From assembly GCA_003864495.1 (NCBI GenBank), contig ML133457.1, forward strand, positions 2,500,001 to 2,564,000: a stretch of DNA of 64,000 nt, given 5' to 3'. Made by a program: the position numbers and the translations under genes. The notes under the pieces are model-generated. The model searched no databases, was not told the origin of the DNA, and saw only the letters and a program-made list of their open reading frames with translations. Positions 10,401 through 23,414 of this stretch are shown piece by piece (within the stretch, counting starts at the first letter, position 1; each line of letters begins with the position of its first letter). Source of the stretch: Nemopilema nomurai (Eukaryota; Cnidaria; Scyphozoa; Rhizostomeae; Rhizostomatidae).

Positions 10401-12800
10401 TAATTATGATATCATATGTATACGGCACTGGCAGTTAGAGAGACGTACCGTGTGGAAGTTGTTAGTTTTGAAGAGATGGTACTTTTTAGATAAGTCGGCT
10501 GTACTTGAGGTGGTGGTTTAAACATCAAGATTCGTTGTTGCAAGGATTGAACGCAAGGATTGAACGCAAGGATTGAACGCAAGAAGGAAGCGAATTTTAT
10601 CATGATTGGAGGAGATTTCGCGGCAATGCAATCAAGATATTAAATATTTACTGCGTATAAAGAACAGTGCGTTGGTCTGTTTATGCCAGTGAGGGGAAGG
10701 CTCAATATCGGGCATAGTCGACTGTCTTGATGGGCGACGCATGGCTGACGATACTTCTTGCTGTCTGTTTGAAATGGTAGCGTAATTGTCAGTGAGGGGG
10801 AATTTTCAAACTTAAAATGAATACCTCGCGCAAAGTTTATATACTAGCTTTCAAAAGTTAACATTGGCCACTACAAATACAGTTTAGCAGATGTAATAAC
10901 CATTAGCTCAGCGTGTATAGATTGCAAATTAATTATGCTAAGAAACATCTAGCAATATATGTTTTGTTAAAATTGCAACCAGTCCCGTAATCACCAACTT
11001 CATTTCACAAATTGTTAGCATTTGATATATATAAACAGTCGATAAAAGTCATTAGATGATTGGTTAGTAAGATGCAATGTTTCCCGGGCAGTAATCCAAA
11101 CACGGCTCTGCGATCGAAGCAAGGGAAAGCAAATCTCTTCCCTATGTGCATTTTTTTGTTTATTCATTAAACATCTATCAGACTTAAGATGAATCATCGG
11201 TGGATTAAATCTAGTAAGATTTACTTGATTTTATTTAGCATTTAAAAAGTAAAAAAGCAGCCCTGGATAATAAAAGGCAACACTCTTTCCTTAAACTGTC
11301 TATCTTTAATCAAGACAAAATGCTACATTAAAATACCCAATTAAAAAAACCTGCGACTTAACCTATAAAAAATTCCCATCAAAATTGGTTGTAAGCCAAT
11401 TAAGAGTCAACTGTCAAGGAGTGCGCTTTCTGATGATATAAGATTTATCAAATCAGTTCCATTGTCGTCTGGTGAATGTTGAGTCAAACTCAAATCCAGC
11501 TTCTTGATAGTGAAAATTTTTGTTCTTAGACAGGGTGTGATGAGAAACCTTATTAAAGGCCGCAAACAATAATTTATAAATAGTGAAATATTCAATTTCC
11601 AGACAGTACTGTTTCATCCTTTGTGGGCTCATCCTGCGTGCTACACAGCAGCAAAGCAGTTTGACATATGATTGTGGGACCCTGTCAGAGTGCCCAAACA
11701 GCGCGTGCGCAGTGAGCCTCGAACCATTTTTAAAAAAGTCCCCACAGAATCTCAGACATAGAGTGCTCAACCAAACTATCGTAAGGGAGCGTAAACAGTA
11801 AAACATAAACATTCAAAGAAACGTTTTCTCGATAATCTAACCCAAATCATTGTTAAAAAGGCCTAAAAACATGAGCAAATTGACAGTAGAAAGGCTACAG
11901 GAAGAGAAACCTCTTCTAACTACATTAGAAATTGCAAGGTCACTGTCGTTTTCAAAATATGTAATTCAAAGATATTGAGAGTTTAATGTTGCAAATTCTG
12001 ATAGCCGAAATGAAAGGATGTCGAGTTCAGGGAAAAAAGTAATCAATATTTCAAGAATCTAAATATAAAAGGATTCGGTGCACTTCACTAGAGACTGCAA
12101 AATTTCTTGCCCAAAGACCAGTTTAAGTTTTAAAAAGTACAACGGGAGCCTAAATTGCAAAATTGTGGACAAGATCGTGAATAAAAGGTACACATAACAT
12201 TGGATTTGTTTTCAGAGCACCGCCAGATGATTCAAAGTGGATGGTAGAACCTACACTCCTTGCTTGAAATTCCTTATGCCCGTTGTAGTCAGTGAAAAGT
12301 AAAGCTGACGACATAGAGAAATATTGTTAATCAGATCTTTGTAAATACGGCAGGAGAACGTTCAGATTGTCGACTCTTTCTGAATCGATGACCTCGCCTC
12401 CATGAGACAATCAACTTAAGTCATAGCGAGGGCAGCATGTTTTAGCAACAGGCAAAGTAAAGGTGTCTTTTCAACCTGTCACTTGTATCTGGTATTCTAG
12501 CATGCGACGCAAAAACTGGTGGGATTGTACGACATGGCGAGATAATGGTTGATTTGACGTGGTTTTAATTGTGCATTGATCAAAGCAAATGCAAAATTTA
12601 TCACAGGGCAACTTCAAGCAAAAAGATGATCTAAACTGACCTCGGAGTTGTGACATCTAATCAGCTCTGTAAGAAAACGCTTCAGGATTCAGCAGGTTAA
12701 TCGGAAAACTTTTCTGGGCAATTTGAATTATTCATTGCAACACAGAGACATGCATCATAGTCGTTCTTTGAGAATCTCACAGCTAGTTATTGTGTGCATC
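7426..12800. other. Intergenic, no gene recognised
   Basis: AT-rich sequence with stops in all frames. The 5' UTR and promoter of the minus-strand secreted gene should lie in its left end. Open frames of 60-120 codons occur (for example 7698-8030 plus, 11453-11812 minus), but they lack recognisable motifs and consistent splice borders. A 13-bp tandem repeat lies at 10541-10579. Confidence 0.4.
10541..10579. repeat. 13-bp tandem repeat, 3 copies
   Basis: CAAGGATTGAACG occurs three times in perfect head-to-tail copies, followed by CAAG of a fourth. Confidence 0.9.
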
Positions 12801-15800
12801 GAAATGATGACACAGTGTAGTAAGAAGCAAAAGAGGTTGTGACGTCACTATTTAGCGACTGTAGGGCAAACATAAAACGACTGAAGAGAGAAAGGAACTT
12901 TGTAAGAACAGCACAAAAATGAATTCGTGGCACTAGAAATGTTTGGAGCAAATCGCGTACACTACGTTGGCTTTGGTACTGCTGTCAAATCATACGTCCG
13001 CTGACTAATGAGAAGAAGTTTTTAGAATCGAAGCAACAAATGGTTGCAAAATACAAGCTTGAGGTAAGAAATTTTTTGATGGGCTGCCAAATATCATTTA
13101 TTCATAATCTGCTGGAAACCTGCTCGGAAGGAAGGTTGCGAAAGAAAACGAACATCGAATCTTTTTAACAACACATTAGCAATAGGATTGTACCGGAAGG
13201 TCTAAAATATCAGGCCTAATAATTCAGTAAATTATCAAATGAATAGCTCTGGTGTTAACATAATGCATTTGGCTATTGGATGCTGCTCCTAACTTAGTAT
13301 TTATCTTGAAGCAAGCAAAACTTCCAAACGCGTTCGTTAGTTCTCGTTAGGCTGCTCCTTGAAAAGGCATATCACTGTTTTGAATTCTCTTTGATCAAAT
13401 ATTAACCAATTAGGAATAACGCCCCCGGCGACAAATATTCCATCAAACCGCGGCGGGATGGAAAAGATTGCCGAAATGGTTGATCGGGTGTTATGGATCT
13501 ATAAACGGAAATGTCCGCTTGTTGTGAGACTTTGTTGTTCTACAGTGGACAATAATCTTCGATTCACTTTCTCTGTTGGACATTCCGCAAAACAAGAAGA
13601 GGCCTATTTGCTTCGAACACACATCTTTTTACTTGATTAAACAGTTCATTCCTTTTGCTCACAAGAAAATGGGTGCCCTACTCCTGATCTTATTCATAAT
13701 GTCATCCTAATTCGCCGTCGTTCATCGAGTGAAATGCTCGCGCAAGTCACCTATAGGGTTCCCTTTACCTTGCAGGTAATAAATTTATTATTTCCGTTCA
13801 AATATTAAAGCCTCCCATGCATCCTTGTCAGCCACTTAGTTGATTACGTCACTCTTCCTTGTCTGCCAGCAATCCTTGGCAATCCTCTACTGAATGTGCT
13901 TCCTATTGAAATTTAGGCTACAGATTTGAAGATATGCACGAGAAATAAGGCAGTTATTGCGTACTTCGTTTTTTAAACTCTTTGAACTTGCATTATCAAC
14001 AGTCTCTGGTGATGACGTCACACGATACATTTGCGTACACGTTATTGATCGGTTTGAATTACGCGAGGCAGACACAGTAACCTGAAACAAAGAATGCAGC
14101 CTTCTTTGACGGATGTCAGGAAAGCGACAGAGCCCGTTCGCCTTATCAAGGCTCACAGCAACTGTTTGACTCAAGAAAAAGCTTTGCAAAATCGAGAAAT
14201 TCTACTTCAGGGAGACTTTTATCTGCGATGCTGTGCTTAATTGACGAGTTATAGCGTTCGTTTCTACCCATAGTATATCAACTTTGAGGTCATTCATACT
14301 TAATAGTAATAACGAGAACTGGACGCTTTTAAGTTATGACTTTTGACGGAATCATGCATTTTGCACTCTACCTATGGAGGAAATGATCTCAGCGTGGAGC
14401 ACATCGAGCCACGAGTCCTGGTGTGAGACAGGCATCGCGTCGGTTAAGATCTTGGTTGGAAAGAAGTGAAATAATAGAAAATAAAAAGTTAATGCTTTCA
14501 GTTTTTTCTGAGATTTCAAAAGTCTCAGTGTTTGGATGCATGCCTTAAGAAAATTGTTGGATTAGTAAGATTTCGACTATAAAAGGTAAAGCAGCTCTAA
14601 ATTTCATTCTCTACATTGGTGACAGTTTGCCTGAAAAAGTGAAAAAAATAGATATTATTACATGCCATCTTTCAAGAAGACGCTTCTAGGCAACTTCTTC
14701 GAGTTTTAGACTCGAAAATCGGGCAGCTGCTTCGTGATTATCAAGTTACGAAAGGCTTGGAAGCTAGAAAATATATTTTGATTATTGGAATAATTTGGAA
14801 TGTTTGAAATCTTTTAAAGCGCCGATTGGGTTGATCACCAGAATCATTATTTTTCGTGAAGGAACATGCCATCCTCAAAATTCCTTCCTGCATAAACGTT
14901 TTAAAATGCATCAGAAGACTTGATAAGAGGACGCCTTGCATGGTTAATGTTATTGTCCACTGTATTCAGGTGTCCGTTATTTGGTGTCCGTTTGAATAAA
15001 TTGCATTGCATACATATTGGTAACACAAATGTAATTCTAGTTGAATGAATTCTTTAGATGCTGGGTGAATACGTGTATCTGAGCATAGAAAGCGAAGTAT
15101 TGACAACCATCGGAAAACGACCAAATTCAACACCTCATTACGGCTCTGATTACCATCGCCATGTTATGGCTGATGAATTGCAAAGAAGGTTAAGACAACA
15201 ATGTAGCATAGGCTGACTTTTGTTGACTTTATAATTAGCTTGTCAGTGTTTTATTCAATGGTAGGTTGATATGAGGTTCGATTCGGGAGAAAATTGCCTA
15301 GCATCATAAGTATACAAATGACAGTAAAATGTAAGCAACAAAAAGGAAATGTTGATATGCTTCAACGCTAAAAGCAAGGTGTATACAGAGCTAAATCTGA
15401 TCAGAGACAAAAAGACTTACTAGAAATTGCGAAGTAGTCTATGCTTTAGTCGCTTGCATTTCCTTGTTTTTCAAGCTTAGAGTTGAAGAATAATCAACTA
15501 ACATAATCAGATTATTATAAAAGAAAATGATTGTGGCTAAAAATCTTAAAAAAATTAAAGAAAAATAATTCAATCGATAGCTTGTTTATTTAGATAGCGA
15601 TTCTAAAGTTTCAATATTTTTCTGTTATAATGTTGAGATAACAAAGCCTACAATGACATAACAAAGTTATAATGTTAAGATAACAAAGCCTAAAATCACA
15701 AAAACTTTAACCCGAGTAAAGCACAACGGTTCAAAATGAAAATAAAGTTAAATTTATAGGATAAGCGAAGGTTGATGAAATACTGACAACAATTCTGGCA

Positions 15801-16480
15801 GTTTAGCTTGATATTATATTGATTAAAATTAAAAATTTAATCATGAATGTCAAGAATGGACAAACGAAAATAACTATTTGAAAGAAGCTAAATCTTATTT
15901 AACATTTGTAATGTAAACAAAAAAGGTCAAAGCAGCCTATCCTAACAGAAGATTTGATGATGTGAATAGAACAGTCACAGTTTCGAGAGGAAATCTTAGC
16001 AAAGTTCGATTGTACGACAATGGAGATTTCCTTAAAGCTTCGTTTAAAGCTATGTCCGTTAACCTTGTGAGACTACCTGAAAAGAAATGAAAAAAGCATT
16101 ACAAGTAACAGTAATCAACGAATCATTCTATTTCAAACATAGCAAATGCTTAGTTACAGTTAAGCGAAACTGCATTCAAACCATTGCCATAATGTGTACC
16201 CGACAAACGAGTTTAGAATACACTTTCAATAGAAAATCTGACAGGACAAATGTTTCCCTTCAAAAAATCTCAACCCCGGTAATAGATGTGCTATTTTCCT
16301 AGTGAGCGAGATAGATCTTGTGTTGCCTATGAAAATCTAATTTCCACTTCCATATTCTTTTCGAATCGTTTCTGACAGTAGTGTAGAGAATGAATCGGTG
16401 AAAATGGTAAACTGTATTAGTGATACTGCAGAGGGAAGAGAAAAGGGTTGCCCCAGAAATCCAGACAAGCAATACCGGAG
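12801..16480. other. Intergenic with two TGACGTCA sites
   Basis: TGACGTCA occurs at 12840-12847 and 14013-14020. A minus-strand open frame (13887-14189) overlaps the second. A GC-richer patch at about 14380-14450 has, on the minus strand, an acceptor-like CTGTCTCACACCAG followed by a short open stretch (DSWLDVLHAEIISSI) and a weak donor GTAGAG. None is convincing as a gene. Confidence 0.35.
15624..15707. repeat. 42-bp tandem duplication
   Basis: Two adjacent copies starting GTTATAATGTT (15624 and 15666), differing at a few positions, both containing AGATAACAAAGCCTA. Confidence 0.8.
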
Positions 16481-16484
16481 AAGA

Positions 16485-16528
16485 TGACGTCACTGCTGTA
16501 TCTTCTCTCGTACCGGGCCCTATATAGA
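16485..16528 (+). promoter_or_regulatory. Candidate core promoter: CRE palindrome plus TATA box
   Basis: TGACGTCA at 16485-16492 is followed 36 bp downstream (start to start) by TATATAGA at 16521-16528, in a GC-richer island. A splice-bounded 35-nt segment lies about 90 bp further on. The spacing suits a CREB/ATF-type promoter, but no gene body has been identified. Confidence 0.25.
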
Positions 16529-16615
16529 CTTTCGTTTGGTCTCCCAGTCTGGCTTTCAAATGTTCCATCTCCCTGTTACCTTTTTTTCAAATAAGTGGGA
16601 CTGATTCTCTTTCAG

Positions 16616-16650
16616 TGTGGGAGACAGATCCAGCTGCAATGTTCTTGAAT
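16616..16650 (+). other. Candidate 35-nt exon of an unknown gene
   Basis: Acceptor CTGATTCTCTTTCAG and donor GTAAGC bound this segment; two of three frames are open (WETDPAAMFLN or VGDRSSCNVLE). It lies downstream of the CRE/TATA pair. No homology recognised. It could equally be chance. Confidence 0.2.
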
Positions 16651-19600
16651 GTAAGCATATCCACTGCTAAATGCCTTTCAAGAAACAGTTGCCTAATCGC
16701 GGGCGTTGACATAAATAACGTACTATAATCCCTTGTCTATTATGGTTGTTTTCAATAATATTAGGATTAATCCTTTTTGAAAATAGTTGATTGTGAAAAT
16801 AGAAGAGACTTTGCTCATTTTGGGCATAAAATCACATCAAAAGTTGATCTCCAAAGACTATCCAGCGACTCTCCTGTTAGGAATAGATTTAGATTTGTTC
16901 AGTATTATGAGGTGGATAAAACTTTGAATAAAATTGGGAAGTGCGTTGGACATCAGCGAAAAAGAGAACTCATCTGAGGGTTGGTAGGTAAATTAATTTT
17001 ACTGAGCAGTCTTTGGTTGACCGGTTTAATCCGTAAATTTCAAACCATAAGGACGAAAATAACATTTGTTATAGAAATATAAAATAATTTCAGCTAACGA
17101 TTCTTTTGTGAATAACAACCTGCAATTTGTGTAAGAGTTGGGATGTCGGCAGAATCCCACTTTGAAATTGAGAATAAAGAGGTAGATTTTGTGTTGATGC
17201 GTTCTAGAGTATTACACTTAGTAAAAGTAATGATTCCAATTTTCACAAGCAATCACCAGGTAATTGAATGTTCATTGATGATTCCTGTCTATCATACAGT
17301 GTTCATGGGTGCAGCACATGTTCGATTGTGTTTTACATATTACGGTTCTGTGTTGCTTCACAAGTTTTACACTATATCAGAACACTATATCACGCAATGA
17401 TCAGAACACTGAGCTATTGGATTACACGGATACGTAGTTATCCCAACAGGGAAATAATGGGAAACGTTGTAAAGACCTTTTCGTAAAGAGTATAAGCAAA
17501 TCAATAGAAGAAAAGTGAGCGAAAACACCACGGCTATCACATTACGCTGCATGGCTGACAAATGGTAGGGAAATGCATAGGACAGATAGAGAGTTCAAAT
17601 GAGATCCAGCAAACGGTGCATGCTGATGATGGCTTTGTTTCATTGAACAACGCTTGAAATAGGCGCAATCAAATCAACAAATCACAAGGTTGTTTGGTAG
17701 AATCGACAGGAATGCTTAACATCTCGCCAGAAACGTCAATGGCCTAATCAGTGGAGAATTCTAGCAAAGGTTATTCAACAATGAGCTCGCACAAGGAAGC
17801 ACAGCAGCAGAAAATGTCTTTATCTATTCCTCCCACGTTAGATTTGCTATATACTGTGTAAGATAAGTTGGCAGCAGGAAAACATGGGCTAAATTGCATA
17901 GGGCCTGGGTCTACTGGGAAATAGAGAGCTTTTACAAAAAAGAAAAACAGCAAGACATAGGCCATTATTTATGCATAATATTTGGTCAGCTTGGGTCGTA
18001 AAGGATTTGAGCCGCCCCGCAAGACAAAGGGGAGTCACTGGCCACAATTATACCTGAGGCACACGTGACTATTGTCCTAAATATCGAAACCAGCTAAAGC
18101 TAAGAAAACAAAAATACCAACTGAATCACACAATCCTATAATCTGCACATCGTGACGCATCGGTTTTGAATCAGAAGCCAAATCAAGTGAAGGGTTCAAC
18201 CAGAGATCTCCTTTTACTTGCTAAAGTTGCAACTTCCTAAGATATCTTGATCGTGGTTTTAATTTTTGAGTTGAAAACAATTAGCATCTTATGAATTATT
18301 CATGTCTTCTCAAACATGACATGCTTTCGAGAGTACTCTCAACCATAGGCAAACAGCAGCTGGACTAGCTTTCAGTAAGTTTATTTTGACAGGGTTCAAA
18401 TAGCTAATCTATTGTATCAGGAGATGCTGCAGGCTATTACTACTGCAAGATTTAAACAAGTCTCCGTTTTAAAGACGATACTATTGAATTGCATCAAAGA
18501 GCTTTACGTTTAAGAGCTCGGTCCGGATATTCTTAGGTTATCGTGACGCCCCGAATGATAGTGGATGATTTCTACGACAATAAAGAAGATACACCAACAA
18601 ATTATTTCAAGCAAGGCAATAACATACAGGAAATTAGAGAAGGAGAATAGGTAAGCCGATTTATTACATCAAACAGAAAGTTTACAGTGCAGCACTACAT
18701 TAAATTATAATCAAAGATTTTGAGGATGGCAGGGTGCTAAGATTTGGAGGCTCGAAAGACATTTTACCTTTGAAAATATTAGAATGTCCAGAAATAAGGA
18801 TAATACGCTTAACAGATAGAGCAATCTTGTAAAAAGATAGGATTATAAACTTCTCAAACAAAAAATTTTGTTATCACATGGGAGGCTATGACGTAAAGAT
18901 GAAGGTAAACCATAGAACGATGAAGTGATTATTCGTTTCCGGATTCATGTGCTAGAAAACCTGCTTAGCTAAACAAAAGTCAAGCCAACTGGTACACTGG
19001 ATCTTGATTACCAAAGGGCTCTCAGTGGCATTTATTTTCAGATACTTAGAAAGGTAAATTGTGGCAGGCGAATACAAAGACAATGAGGCTGTTAGTGAAG
19101 GCAAAACTTTTGCATGAAATGTGTAATTGCGGAATGGGGCTAAATGGGACAGTATTTGCGAATCAAGATACAAACTACGGCATCAACAAGAATATACAAG
19201 AGTAAATTCATTTTCGGTCCATGCTTTTCGGTGCAGCTCATGCCAATCTATTATAGTTTGATGAGATAGTGTAATCTGTGCTCTATCACGGACATTGCTA
19301 AACCACTTTTCTGCGGTTTTACAGAAGATACGGAACAGAATAGAATAGATCTACAGCGTAGAATAGGTTGCTTGATCCTAGAGTCAAACGCATTGATTGA
19401 TCATAGAATCAAAGGCACTGATTGGTTATAGAGTTGACGGCATTAACTGATCAAAGAATTAAAGGATCGCTTGACAACCGAATCGAAGACATTGATTTAT
19501 CACAGAATCGAAGACATTGATTGATCACAGAATCAAGCGGACTGCTTGATCAAAGAATAGACAGCAATAGCGATTGTCTGAACTCAGAGTTTCGGGCAGC

Positions 19601-20846
19601 TACTGGCTTCGGCTGAACGAGAGGATTACGGTTGAATTGTGGTCAATATCAAGCCAATTCTTGTGACTGCCAACTTGAATAATGGCTCTAATAGCTACGC
19701 GTTGAAAACGAGCTTTTAGCTACCACGTGCAAAATGGTAGAAGTTATCATGTTGCTTTTATATACAGGCAAGGAAACAAGGCTAATACAATGATCCAGGA
19801 GCTTGCATACGGGCTATTGAAAAGCTGAATGATAACTTCATTTCAGGATGAATAATTGATAGACTATAGTCGTACGGAATAAACGAATTCATAATTTGAA
19901 CGCCAATCGCTAACAGCATGGCATAGTGGAGAAGACGGGGGAGGGGTCTCCGCCAATCGTCTTGTATGTAAATAAAGCGTCATTTTGCTGCAAAACCTCA
20001 CATCATCAAGAGGCGGAAAATAAAGAAATCGTTTGGGGACAGACCTTCAATCTAATTAAAGCATAACCAAAAATTTTATTGCAACATTTCTTTATCCCAG
20101 TCGACAATATAAAAAAACCCTTGAAACTCTGAGTATAAAAAGTTAAATATGCTTGGAGCTGAAAGCACAAAATGCTTGTAGTGACAAAGCCCCATCCAAT
20201 CATACAAAAATTATTTTGATATTTTCTATGGTCAGAAAAAAGATAACTTTAAGTTGGTATATAATAGAAATTTGACTTAATTTGAAATCCAATTTTCGTC
20301 AAAAGTGCTTGACCAATTACCCAATAAAAGATGCATGTAAGCCAAATCAAAAGCGAAACAGGTATTCAAAAACATGGTCAAAGCAACATTTGATCAGAAC
20401 AGCAAGTTGAAAACAATTTCAGGAATAGCTATTGTGACCAAAACAGTTCATTAATGCAGGACTGATTGATATAGTAACATGCAAAAACAACTTTTGTTTA
20501 AATTTGAGTTATTATGATACTAATAACTGGCAGTTAAATCGGTCGTTTTGATGAACAAATATGACCTAAGCATCAGAAAGGCGGTGACGCTTATCATAAA
20601 TAGAATGATTTTTAATTGGCCACGGTATACTAGTCAGTCTTCATTGATTTGCTCTCTGCTTAGTTTCAGAGAAATAAATTAATTATGAAGGTAATCGGTA
20701 AACGGGTAGGTACCCCTGTGAAAAGGCAATGTAGCCCAGACCAAAGTACTCCTAAGAGCGTATTCATCAACTATTGCTAACGAATATGGGATTTCTAGCG
20801 AACTGTATTCTAAATCAACAGATCTTGTTACTTGCCAGTATTCTAG
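16651..20846. other. Intergenic, no gene recognised
   Basis: AT-rich; only short, motif-free open frames. Contains the 25-bp minisatellite at 19361-19567. Confidence 0.4.
19361..19567. repeat. 25-bp degenerate minisatellite, about 8 units
   Basis: Units of 24-25 bp following GAATCGAAGACATTGATTGATCACA-like phasing (starts at 19381, 19406, 19431, 19456, 19480, 19505, 19530), with a shorter unit before and a partial one after. Two adjacent units (19480, 19505) are nearly identical; the others are diverged, so the array is old. The core TTGATCA is partly palindromic. Confidence 0.85.
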
Positions 20847-20868
20847 CTAGGCAGCTAAGCATTGAACT

Positions 20869-21210
20869 ATGAATTCAAAACTCAGGATCAGTTTGTCTGT
20901 TGATGGTAAGAAGAATAATGTTCTCACGATTCTTCTTGTCCTATTTACTTGCTCCGCCGCTAAATGTAGGAAGATGAAATGTAACAAAACCAGATGTAGC
21001 AAGTCCAGAAAATCCCCTATGTTTGAAAATATAAGAGCGAAATATGAGCATCGAAAATGCAGAAAGCACGCCGAACAAAAGGTGGTACGCAATATTTTCA
21101 AATTTTTCGCACTCGCCAAAGGCAGTGTAAAGCGAAAGCAGGGAAGGCCTAGCACGTGGGCTGCATTGCTTACCAGTCCAGCGAATTCGAGACTACGATT
21201 ACTATATTGA
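20869..21210 (+). CDS. Candidate small basic Cys-containing protein (unrecognised)
   Basis: A 113-codon frame from an ATG, in a patch richer in GC than its surroundings. Residues about 17-31 are hydrophobic (VLTILLVLFTCSAA) and could be a signal or membrane segment. A Lys/Arg-rich segment with several cysteines follows (KCRKMKCNKTRCSKSRK). The opposite strand is also open here (20847-21326), so strand is uncertain. A GTAAGA donor-like site near 20905 could split it. I recognise no family; it may be a chance frame or a decayed element. Confidence 0.22.
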   Translation: MNSKLRISLSVDGKKNNVLTILLVLFTCSAAKCRKMKCNKTRCSKSRKSPMFENIRAKYEHRKCRKHAEQKVVRNIFKFFALAKGSVKRKQGRPSTWAALLTSPANSRLRLLY

Positions 21211-21307
21211 GAACCCCGCAAATGAGCAAGTGCAGTCCATAGCTGAAGGATAATAATAGCATTGTCTCGCATGCCTTTCAAATTAAATTGACTGACTGAT
21301 AGAATGA

Positions 21308-21502
21308 AGCTGCGGGCGTTCGGCAAAGGACAGAACTGTCAATCGCCAGGTAATTTTTTGCAAGGAATTTTCGGGTCATCACCCCCGGCAATTGCAGGCC
21401 GTTATAACAGGCCAGATTAAGGTCATTGATGAAGCCGAGATCACTGTAGCTGACAGCAAGGCGAAAGGCTATGAAGAAAGCTTGCTCTCATCAGGTAACT
21501 AG
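21308..21502 (+). CDS. Candidate exon or gene fragment, unrecognised
   Basis: A 64-codon frame with ordinary protein-like composition (contains QAVITGQIKVIDEAEITVAD), in the same GC-elevated patch as the preceding frame. It has no ATG at its start, so it would need an upstream exon. An acceptor-like CCCGGCAATTGCAG lies within it, and a donor-like CATCAG|GTAACT lies near its end. Could be an exon or a remnant of a mobile element. Confidence 0.22.
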   Translation, partial: SCGRSAKDRTVNRQVIFCKEFSGHHPRQLQAVITGQIKVIDEAEITVADSKAKGYEESLLSSGN

Positions 21503-23307
21503 AGATTGACAAAGGAGATGGTTATGAAGTGAGCATATGCTGCAGAGGTGTTATTGACCTGCTTTGTTTAGACAGACTTGGCGTAGCTTCATCGTGATAA
21601 TCAGTTATTCTTGAAAACATCTGGCTTGCGAACTACGACAAAAATACGAAAACATGAGCGGATGAAAACAACATTAGATCTCTATCTCACACGTTTATGT
21701 TAAGACAGCAGACAACGGGAATGCAAGTGGTAAATATTTCTTAATTCCTTACTGTGTGGAAACATAAATGCACAACAAGGTACACAATTGCATACTGAGT
21801 TGTTATTTGCATTGTTTCAAAGTTCAAGTTGACGATCATGTGCTCGAATCGTGTTGCACTTTTGACTAGAAAAATCCTACTGATGCATTTGTCAGACTAC
21901 AAGCTTATATTATACCAGGATTACAATGCTGAGTGCTTTTCGTTTGGTTAATACTTGGTACAAATTGATTTAGAATCTTTTAGAAATCAAGTAAGGAAGT
22001 CAAAAATAAAATATTTGAGATACGCTTCACGATAAGTGAAATATGTTTGATTTGTTTTGGTAATTTGGTGAATCACCAGACAAACCAACTTTGAAACAGT
22101 TACCTTGATATGAAATATCTTATATGCAATAAAATGCAATTAATTTGTTACTTTGAAATTGCCAAGTGTTTAAAAGAAGGTTGCAATGGAAGCTGTTCCT
22201 GTAGATGATCCACAAAATATGAAATCAAGGCACGATTAACACTACTGATCATCATCAATAAAGGCTGATTTTGGCGAAAACATTAATCACTTAATCAATG
22301 ATTACTGTAATTGCCAGTGATTTCATAATAAGTTGAAGGTGACCCGTGAACAAATCTAGGTGAAGTCTGCTAAGGAACAGAGAATCGCAAACATAGATGC
22401 ATGTGATATCGTTCCTGTTTGTGAGTATCGCAAGCGTCGGCATTATGGTGATGTTCCACCTCAAAATGGATTTCACGTCTGAGAGGGGAAAATCTGCCTA
22501 ATGCAATGTCTCGACAATGCTTACTAACCAGGGCATGTGTCTTTGTAAATTTGTCAAAGTTTTGGTTACACCGACAGCAAGAAATAAGGCACAAGACCGT
22601 CTGGACGACCAAGTTGCCAATTTTTGAAGAGTGGTCGGAATATAGACAAAGGACTGACATTGGCAAACAGAGTTCGCATCTCTTTTGGGTTGCATTTAAA
22701 GTTTTTTCAAGAAGATAAGTGAAGAGTTATTGAAGATAATGGTCAGATTTTATTCCTTTTTAGAAGCAGGTCTACAAGATGGTTTGAGGATTAATTTATC
22801 CTAAAGAAGATTTTGGACAAAGAGTTCCGAAAGCGTTCAAACAAGAAGACTGAACTGGAAACTTAGGCAGTAGAGGCAAAAATTGCAAACCCTTCGAATG
22901 ATTTAAACGAGAATTGTTCAAAGTATTGGTATCCGGTCTAAAGAAGATGCGAAATATAAACTGACAACTTTGCCGCAAAGAAACTTGATACAAAGGACGT
23001 TAATCGGTGGTAGAAGGTATAAAAGCAGTGATCTAGACTCGGACGTTTAAAGCAGAAAGAGGTGCAAGGTGATGACTGGAGGTTTGAAAGCCGACTGAAC
23101 TGACAGCTGGAAATATTGACTACTAGATTTGCAAGGTTAAAAGATTTTCAATCTAGGAAGCGACTATAATCGCATTGGAAAACCTATTGCAAAGTTCAAA
23201 TGCGATAACGATACTGGAAAAAAAATATGTTTTTAAAACATATCACGACTCTTATACACTAAACTGTCGCAAGCCGTGGATTTTGATCTTGATACAGAGG
23301 TATAGCC
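21503..23307. other. Intergenic, no gene recognised
   Basis: AT-rich, short frames only; overlapping minus frames at 22370-22695 have no recognisable motif. Confidence 0.4.
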
Positions 23308-23414
23308 ATGTATGCAGTCTTGCAATCAGCTTACCAGGATGAGCTGCAGCCGCAGAGAGATGACAACAGAGAGCCTCGTTGTGGATCATCAAAGTACTCG
23401 CCAAGGCCGCAAAG
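23308..23414 (+). CDS. Candidate first or internal exon, unrecognised
   Basis: From the ATG at 23308 a GC-rich frame of 35 codons begins MYAVLQSAYQDELQPQ, continues with acidic, basic and proline residues, and ends at CAAAG|GTGAGTGC, a strong donor (phase 2). In-frame stop follows if unspliced. Acceptor-like sites (GATCTTGATACAG, GTATGCAG, CTTACCAG) lie just before or within it, so it might be internal. No downstream partner exon was identified. Confidence 0.28.

Noticed and set aside
15228..15292. Possible tRNA from a GGTTCGATTC box
   Set aside because: B box-like word present, but the A box is poor and no cloverleaf can be drawn.
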